Assembly: GCF_003666685.1 (NCBI RefSeq)
Contig: NZ_RCIZ01000004.1
Coordinates: forward strand, 372,001 to 436,000
DNA: 64,000 nt
Origin: Mesorhizobium sp. YM1C-6-2
GTDB lineage: Bacteria > Pseudomonadota > Alphaproteobacteria > Rhizobiales > Rhizobiaceae
Direction: 5' to 3'
A program made the position numbers and the translations under genes. Below, in pieces: positions 59,480-64,000 of this stretch (the first letter of the stretch is position 1; each line of letters begins with the position of its first letter). The notes beneath the pieces were generated by a model, which was not told the origin of the DNA, did not search any database, and worked only from the letters and a program-made list of their open reading frames with translations.

Positions 59480-60802
59480 TCAGGCCTTCTTGTCGACCTT
59501 GCTGCGCTTGGCCGGCGCCTTCTTCGGCTTCGAAGCGTCGGCCTTCTCCGCGTCGGCGGTGAGTTCCGACTCATGCGCGGTGCCGTGCAGCGCCAGCGCT
59601 TTCTCGGTCTTCTCGATGTAGCCGCGCGTCACCGGCAGCGTGTCGTTCTTGCGGGTGAGCTGGATCTGGAACACCATCAGGTCCTGCCAGCGGAAGGCGG
59701 CCTCGGAGCCGGCGAGATAGAAATCCCACATGCGGCAGAAGCGCTCGTCGTAGAGCGCCTTGGCCTTGTCGCGGTTGGCGAGGAAGCGGGCGCGCCAGTT
59801 CTTCAGCGTGTCGGCGTAGTGCAGGCGCAGGATCTCGATGTCGTTGACCACCAGCCCCGATTTCTCGATCGACGGCAGCACCTCCGACAAAGCTGGGATG
59901 TAGCCGCCCGGGAAGATGTATTTGCGGATGAAGGCGCTGGTCGCGTAGGGCGGTCCGCTGCGGCCGATCGAATGCAGCACCATCACGCCGTCTGGCTTCA
60001 GCAACTGCGCGCATTTGTCGAAGAAGGTGCGATAGTGGTTGACGCCGACATGCTCGAACATGCCGACCGAGACGATGCGGTCGAAGCGTTCGGAGATGTT
60101 GCGGTAGTCCTTGATCTCGAAATGCACGTGATTCTCGAGGCCTTCGGCCTGCGCGCGCTCGGTCGACACGCCGTGCTGCTCGGTCGACAGCGTCACGCCC
60201 AGAACGTCGACGTCGAAGGTCTTGGCCAGATAGAGGCCGAGGCCGCCCCAGCCCGAGCCGATGTCGAGCACTGTCTGGCCGGACTTCGGCTGCAGCTTGG
60301 CTGCCAGGTGGCGCTTCTTGGCCGCCTGCGCCTCTTCCAGCGACACGTCGGGGTGCTCGAAATAGGCGCAGGAATACTGCATGTCGTTGTCGAGGAAGAG
60401 CTTGTAGAGGTCGCCGGACAGGTCGTAGTGGCGCTGCACGTTGCGCTTGGAGCGGGTGGTCGTGTTGACCTGCTGGAAGCGGCGGAAAAGATTGCGGGTG
60501 CTTTCGATCGCCTTCGACCAGAAGGCGTCGATGCCCGTCGGCGACATGTTCTGGAAGGCCACGCGCAACAGGTCGAGCGTGTCGCCCTCGAGGAAGTCGA
60601 CATCGCCGTCCATATAGGATTCGGGAGCCGCAAGCATCGGGTCGAGCGCGATCGCGCGCACCGCCCGCGTCGTCTTGATGTGGATATGCACCGGGTCGCC
60701 GGTGCCGTCGCCAAATCTATGCTTCTTGCCGTCCGGACCGGTGATGCTGAGATTCCCGGTAAGGACCAGACCCGAAACGACGCGGTTCAACATTCTATTC
60801 AC
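59480..60802 (-). CDS. cfa: Cyclopropane-fatty-acyl-phospholipid synthase
   Basis: A 440-residue Cfa, which adds a methylene group from SAM to unsaturated acyl chains of membrane phospholipids. The N-terminal lipid-binding domain precedes QRHYDLSGDLYKLFLDNDMQ and YSCAYFE; the SAM motif is VLDIGSGWGGLGLYLAK; and SVGMFEHVGVNHYRTFF carries the active-site Glu/His region, with YIFPGGYIPALSEV after it. The tail is Lys/Ala-rich. GTG at 60802 gives the family start (V/M)NRMLNRV; ATG 60793 and GTG 60817 are alternatives. Confidence 0.95.
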   Translation of the reverse strand: MNRMLNRVVSGLVLTGNLSITGPDGKKHRFGDGTGDPVHIHIKTTRAVRAIALDPMLAAPESYMDGDVDFLEGDTLDLLRVAFQNMSPTGIDAFWSKAIESTRNLFRRFQQVNTTTRSKRNVQRHYDLSGDLYKLFLDNDMQYSCAYFEHPDVSLEEAQAAKKRHLAAKLQPKSGQTVLDIGSGWGGLGLYLAKTFDVDVLGVTLSTEQHGVSTERAQAEGLENHVHFEIKDYRNISERFDRIVSVGMFEHVGVNHYRTFFDKCAQLLKPDGVMVLHSIGRSGPPYATSAFIRKYIFPGGYIPALSEVLPSIEKSGLVVNDIEILRLHYADTLKNWRARFLANRDKAKALYDERFCRMWDFYLAGSEAAFRWQDLMVFQIQLTRKNDTLPVTRGYIEKTEKALALHGTAHESELTADAEKADASKPKKAPAKRSKVDKKA

Positions 60803-60924
60803 GGCAATAAACCCCACTCCAATAGGAACGGATGGATACTGTGCCTAATTTGTCGCGGTTTGAAAAGTTCCCTCTGGCACAAAAGCCGCATCAGACATCG
60901 GGCCAACTGTCTGAACCGGATAAC

Positions 60925-60950
60925 AAAAAGCCCGGGCGAACCCGGGCTTT
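60925..60950 (-). terminator. Rho-independent terminator of the ribosomal gene cluster
   Basis: On the minus strand AAAGCCCGGG (60950-60941) pairs with CCCGGGCTTT (60936-60927) around a 4-base loop, followed by a run of five T. It lies 28 bases beyond the rplI stop. Confidence 0.92.
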
Positions 60951-60977
60951 CGTTGAGAAGATAGAGGCTTTCGGCGA

Positions 60978-61559
60978 TCAGGCTTCCTCGCCCGCCGCCT
61001 CTTCCGCGTTCGGATCGAAGAAGGCATCGGGGCGGGCGTTCTCGTTGATGTCCTCGCCGTAGATCGCCTCGGCGGTCGTCAGCGTCTCGCCTTGCGCCTG
61101 GCGCTCGGCTTCTTCCGTCGAGCGGGCGACGTTGAGCGTCACGGTCACCTCGACCTCAGGATGCAGCACGATCGCCACATTGGTGAGGCCGATCGTCTTG
61201 ATCGGCTGGTTGAGCTCGATCTGGTTGCGGTTGACGGAGAAGCCTTCCGCGGTGATCAGGTCGGCGATGTCGCGCGTCGAGACCGAGCCGTAGAGCTGGC
61301 CGGTTTCGCCGGCCGAGCGGACGGCGACGAAGCTCTTGCCGTCGAGCGTCTCGGCGATCTTGGCTGCTTCGGACTTGCGCTCGAGGTTCCTCGCCTCGAG
61401 CTGGGCGCGCTGGCCCTCGAACTTCTTCTTGTTGGCTTCGTTGGCGCGCAGCGCCTTGCCCTGCGGCAGCAGGAAGTTGCGGGCGTAGCCGTCCTTGACC
61501 TTGACGGTCTCGCCCATCTGGCCGAGGCGGGAAATGCGTTCGAGAAGAATGACGTCCAT
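60978..61559 (-). CDS. rplI: 50S ribosomal protein L9
   Basis: A 193-residue L9 with the usual start [20 protein letters not shown], then [20 protein letters not shown], a long connecting helix and the C-terminal domain ([20 protein letters not shown]). L9 binds 23S rRNA and affects frame maintenance. The acidic C-terminal extension ([16 protein letters not shown]) is common in Rhizobiales. It is the last gene of the rpsF-rpsR-rplI cluster and is followed by a strong terminator. Confidence 0.98.
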   Translation of the reverse strand: MDVILLERISRLGQMGETVKVKDGYARNFLLPQGKALRANEANKKKFEGQRAQLEARNLERKSEAAKIAETLDGKSFVAVRSAGETGQLYGSVSTRDIADLITAEGFSVNRNQIELNQPIKTIGLTNVAIVLHPEVEVTVTLNVARSTEEAERQAQGETLTTAEAIYGEDINENARPDAFFDPNAEEAAGEEA

Positions 61560-61859
61560 GGTTTTGTCCTTTCAGAACCGCAAGCGGTTGAATCTGTTTC
61601 TTCGCATGAGGCCTGTCCGGAAAGCCTGTCGCTGTCCGGGGTCATGCGCGATCTGAAAGGCAGGGAGCAATCGGGACGAATGGCGTCCGTTTTCGCTGTC
61701 CTGCCGGTCGGCAGTTAGGGCCTCTCATGACCCCGAAAAGTCGTGGACCTTTCGGACAAGGATCATGGGCAGTGCCCAACTCGGGATTTCATGTTCATCC
61801 ATCCGCGCCCGTTCGCGGAAGGAGACCGGCGCGGACCTGGGCCCGCGCCGGAATTCGTC
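61560..61859. other. Spacer between rpsR and rplI with a palindromic repeat
   Basis: 300 bases without a gene. In many related genomes a DUF2232 membrane-protein gene lies here; it is absent. The stretch contains the CATGACC...TCATG palindrome at 61726-61767 and otherwise unremarkable sequence. Confidence 0.65.
61726..61767. repeat. Rhizobial CATGACCCCGAAA palindromic repeat
   Basis: CATGACCCCGAAA at the left faces TTTCGG...GGATCATG at the right, an imperfect inverted repeat of about 42 bases. It shares its first bases with the left part of the repeat at 22363-22449, so both belong to one family. Confidence 0.65.
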
Positions 61860-62108
61860 TCACTTCACCACGTAGGGCAGGAGCGCCAGGAAACGGGCGC
61901 GCTTGATCGCCTTGGCGAGCTCGCGCTGCTTCTTCTGGCTGACCGCCGTGATGCGGGAGGGCACGATCTTGCCGCGCTCGGAGATGTAGCGCTGCAGGAG
62001 ACGCACGTCCTTGTAGTCGATCTTCGGGGCGTTGGCGCCGGAGAACGGGCAGGTCTTGCGGCGGCGGTGGAACGGACGCCGGGTCGGGATCTGGTTGATG
62101 TCGACCAT
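61860..62108 (-). CDS. rpsR: 30S ribosomal protein S18
   Basis: An 82-residue S18 with standard text: [72 protein letters not shown]18 pairs with S6 on the small subunit. Its start shares one base with the rpsF stop (TAATG), so the partners are translated together. The single Cys in the N-terminal segment is the C- form often seen when zinc-binding pairs are absent. Confidence 0.98.
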   Translation of the reverse strand: MVDINQIPTRRPFHRRRKTCPFSGANAPKIDYKDVRLLQRYISERGKIVPSRITAVSQKKQRELAKAIKRARFLALLPYVVK

Positions 62109-62596
62109 TATTCTGCAGCTCCTTCAGCAGCTTCGCGCGGACGGCGCGGACCACGGTCGCCGCCATCGCGGTCGCCGAACGAACGCGGGCCGCGATCGCC
62201 ACGGTCGCGGTCGCCGAACGAACGCGGGCCGCGATCGCCGAAGCCACCGCGATCGCCGCGCTCGGAACGCTCCTCGCGCTTCTGCATCATGGCGGATACG
62301 CCTTCCTCGTGCGCCTCGACCTTGATGGTCATGAAGCGCAGCACGTCCTCGGAGAGGCCCATCTGGCGCTCCATCTCCTTCAGCGCCGCCGGCGGGCAGG
62401 TGAGGTCCATGAGGGTGTAGTAAGCCTTCCGGTTCTTGTTGACCCGGTAGGTGAGGGACTTCAGTCCCCAGTTCTCGACCCGGCCAACGCTGCCGCCGTT
62501 TTCGCTGATGACGCCCTTGTACTGCTCGACAAGTGCATCGACCTGCTGCTGCGACAAATCCTGCCGGGCAAGGAACACATGCTCGTAAAGTGCCAT
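62108..62596 (-). CDS. rpsF: 30S ribosomal protein S6 with Arg/Gly/Asp-rich tail
   Basis: A 162-residue S6. The core (residues 1-105: [60 protein letters not shown]) is normal. The last ~50 residues repeat Gly-Asp-Arg-Gly-Pro-Arg-Ser-Phe and related units, encoded by near-identical DNA repeats; such tails vary between relatives. S6 binds S18 and 16S rRNA. ATG 62596 is the family start. Confidence 0.97.
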   Translation of the reverse strand: MALYEHVFLARQDLSQQQVDALVEQYKGVISENGGSVGRVENWGLKSLTYRVNKNRKAYYTLMDLTCPPAALKEMERQMGLSEDVLRFMTIKVEAHEEGVSAMMQKREERSERGDRGGFGDRGPRSFGDRDRGDRGPRSFGDRDGGDRGPRRPREAAEGAAE

Positions 62597-62850
62597 TGTG
62601 CTTTTTGCCTTTCGTTTCACGTCCCTGTCCGGTTCCCGCGGCTAAGCCTCTGCGACTTGTCCAACCCGGCTTGGCGGGAGAGAAAGGCGCATCTACGAGA
62701 CGGTCGAGAGCGGAGACACGGGAGGCCGAAACCTTCTGGCTTCTTGAGGAGGAAAACCTCCAACCCTCCGTTCAGCCCCCAGCAGGACCGGCAGATTGCG
62801 GCGGTCCATACAAGGGAAGGGCGGAATTGGCAAGGGCTGGAGGCCTGCGC

Positions 62851-63588
62851 TCATTCGGCTGCGACAGGATGAAGCCGCCTGCCGTGGCGATATTCGGCCC
62901 ACGCCTGCCGGAGGATCTGTACCGACGAGGTGAGGAATATGCCGGCCATTAGCGCCGCGACCGCGAGATCGGGCCAGGCCGTCGACGTGCCCCAGACGCC
63001 GAGCGCGGCGGCCATCACCACTATATTGCCGATAGCGTCGTTGCGCGAGCATAGCCAGACCGAGCGCACATTGGCGTCGCCGTCCTTGTAGGGCATCAGC
63101 AGGCCGACGGAGGCGACGTTGGCGGCAAGCGCGAGGAAACCGATCGCCCCCATCATCCCGGCGCTCGGCACGCCGAGGATGAGCGTGTGGTAGACGGTCG
63201 AGCCCAACACCCACAGCGCCATGACGAACAGCGAGAACCCCTTGAACAGCGCCGCCATCGCCCGCGTGGAAAGGCTCGCACCGATCACCGCAAGGCTGAG
63301 CCCGTAGGTCACGGTGTCGGCGAGGAAGTCGAGCGCGTCGGCCTTCAGCGCCTGCGATCCGGCGAGTTCGCCCGCGATCATCTCGGTCAGGAACATCGCG
63401 CCGTTGATGGCGATGACCGTCCACAGCACGCGCTTGTAGCGCGGGTCCATGCCGTCGAAGACCGGAACGCCGCCGGCGCAGCAGGCGTCAGCCGTTGCGG
63501 CGGCAGGTGGCGATTTCGAGGCGGACAGCGCGAGCGGCGGGGGCTCGCAGCGGGTTTCGGTTCCGTGGTTGCAGCAATGATCGGACAT
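62851..63588 (-). CDS. CDF-type cation transporter with Cys/His-rich N-terminus
   Basis: A 245-residue membrane protein resembling cation diffusion facilitators. The N-terminal segment has MSDHCCNHGTETRCE and DACCAGG, likely metal-binding. Helices follow, with SQALKADALDFLADTVTYGL in helix 2 (Asp-x3-Asp in place of His-x3-Asp) and CSRNDAIGNIVVMAAALGVW in helix 5. It probably exports zinc, cadmium, cobalt or a similar metal. AAAAGGAGTC precedes the ATG. It is divergent from the MerR gene, whose binding dyad sits in its promoter. Confidence 0.88.
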   Translation of the reverse strand: MSDHCCNHGTETRCEPPPLALSASKSPPAAATADACCAGGVPVFDGMDPRYKRVLWTVIAINGAMFLTEMIAGELAGSQALKADALDFLADTVTYGLSLAVIGASLSTRAMAALFKGFSLFVMALWVLGSTVYHTLILGVPSAGMMGAIGFLALAANVASVGLLMPYKDGDANVRSVWLCSRNDAIGNIVVMAAALGVWGTSTAWPDLAVAALMAGIFLTSSVQILRQAWAEYRHGRRLHPVAAE

Positions 63589-63609
63589 TACGACTCCTTT
63601 TACGTCGTC

Positions 63610-63640
63610 ACCGTAATCTCTATAGTGACTAGAGCTTCAA
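63610..63640 (-). promoter_or_regulatory. MerR-type promoter with 19-bp spacer for the cation transporter
   Basis: Read on the minus strand: TTGAAG (63640-63635), a 19-base spacer, TACGGT (63615-63610). The spacer contains the dyad CTCTA/TAGAG (63618-63622 and 63630-63634). A 19-base spacer with a central dyad is the standard architecture of MerR-activated promoters. Confidence 0.85.
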
Positions 63641-63652
63641 GAGGATTTTTCG

Positions 63653-64000
63653 ATGGATTTGTCGATCGGCGAACTTGCGCGGCGCACCGGGGTGAAGGTG
63701 CCGACGATCCGCTATTACGAGCAGATCGGCCTCCTGCCTGCGCCGCCCCGCACCGAGGGGCAGCAGCGCCGCTACGGCAAGGCTGCGGTGGCGCGGCTTT
63801 CCTTCATCCGGCATTCGCGCGAGCTCGGCTTCGAGGTCGAGGCGATCCGGACGCTGGTTTCGCTTCAGGACGATCCCGACCAGTCCTGCGCGACCGCCGA
63901 CCAGATCGCCAAGACACATCTCGTCGAGGTCGAGAAGCGCATAGCGAGCCTCACCGCGTTGCGCTCGGAACTGCAGCGCATGGTGGAGGAATGCGCCTGT
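63653..64000 (+). CDS. MerR-family metal-responsive regulator, truncated by window edge
   Basis: 116 codons are visible before the right edge. The winged helix is MDLSIGELARRTGVKVPTIR, YYEQIGLLPAPPRTEGQQRR, YGKAAVARLSFIRHSRELGF; the dimerisation helix follows with HLVEVEKRIASLTALRSELQ. Cysteines in DQSCAT near residue 82 and in EECAC at the visible end match the CadR/PbrR/ZntR metal-binding pattern. It should activate the divergent cation exporter when metal binds. Confidence 0.92.
   Translation, partial: MDLSIGELARRTGVKVPTIRYYEQIGLLPAPPRTEGQQRRYGKAAVARLSFIRHSRELGFEVEAIRTLVSLQDDPDQSCATADQIAKTHLVEVEKRIASLTALRSELQRMVEECAC

Overview
The window is chromosomal DNA from a high-GC alphaproteobacterium of the order Hyphomicrobiales (Rhizobiales), most likely in or near Mesorhizobium/Phyllobacteriaceae. 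Evidence: the carA / GatB-YqeY / dnaG / rpoD neighbourhood; the minus-strand run dnaB - radA - cvpA - purF - SDR; the rpsF-rpsR-rplI cluster; rhizobial families such as DUF982 and RcnB; two promoters of the EcfG general-stress type (GGAAC-N16-CGTT); and several intergenic palindromic repeats of the kind scattered through Mesorhizobium-like genomes. No tRNA, rRNA, CRISPR array, prophage or insertion sequence was found. Both ends cut genes: an alpha/beta hydrolase on the left and a MerR regulator on the right.

Layout. 0-5.4 kb: hydrolase fragment, an ArsR/MFS divergent pair, a RibD-like reductase, a stress-promoter-driven small basic protein, a zinc metallopeptidase and an SH3 protein. 5.5-14.1 kb: carA, two membrane proteins, GatB/YqeY, NhaD-like antiporter, SDR and aldo/keto reductases, MFS and Na/Pi-type transporters. 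14.4-16.8 kb: RcnB-like protein and a TetR regulator divergent from two tandem SnoaL-like paralogues, with a gene remnant. 16.8-21.1 kb: dnaG and rpoD. 21.2-33.8 kb: accessory single genes, many as regulator/target divergent pairs (HxlR/VOC, LysR/azoreductase, TetR/VOC), plus LysE, YjbQ, LOG and a large LysM protein. 34-41.4 kb: DUF982, ArsR, an Atm1-type ABC exporter, then phospholipid synthesis (psd-pssA) convergent with an acyltransferase/acyl-ACP-synthetase-like protein, then OsmC. 41.5-47.2 kb: beta-barrel porin, a HlyC-like/P450 fusion, HAD phosphatase and a multi-pass membrane protein. 47.2-54.5 kb: SDR, DoxX, purF, cvpA, radA, a toxin-antitoxin pair, dnaB. 54.8-62.6 kb: autotransporter, Rsm22-like methyltransferase, YnfA, cfa, then ribosomal genes rplI, rpsR, rpsF. 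62.8-64 kb: CDF-like metal exporter divergent from MerR.

The core genes serve replication and repair (dnaG, dnaB, radA), transcription (rpoD), nucleotide synthesis (carA, purF), translation (S6, S18, L9) and membrane lipid synthesis (psd, pssA, cfa). The accessory genes are mostly envelope, efflux and stress functions. The least ordinary items are: a cytochrome P450 carrying an N-terminal domain that resembles the HlyC toxin acyltransferase but lacks its catalytic residues; a Phd/PemK-type toxin-antitoxin pair with a perfect 14-bp operator placed inside the dnaB-radA replication/repair run; a repeat element whose two ends provide the stop codons of two convergent genes; and an autotransporter whose passenger repeats resemble RTX calcium-binding turns. 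All homology statements come from reading motifs; no database search was possible.
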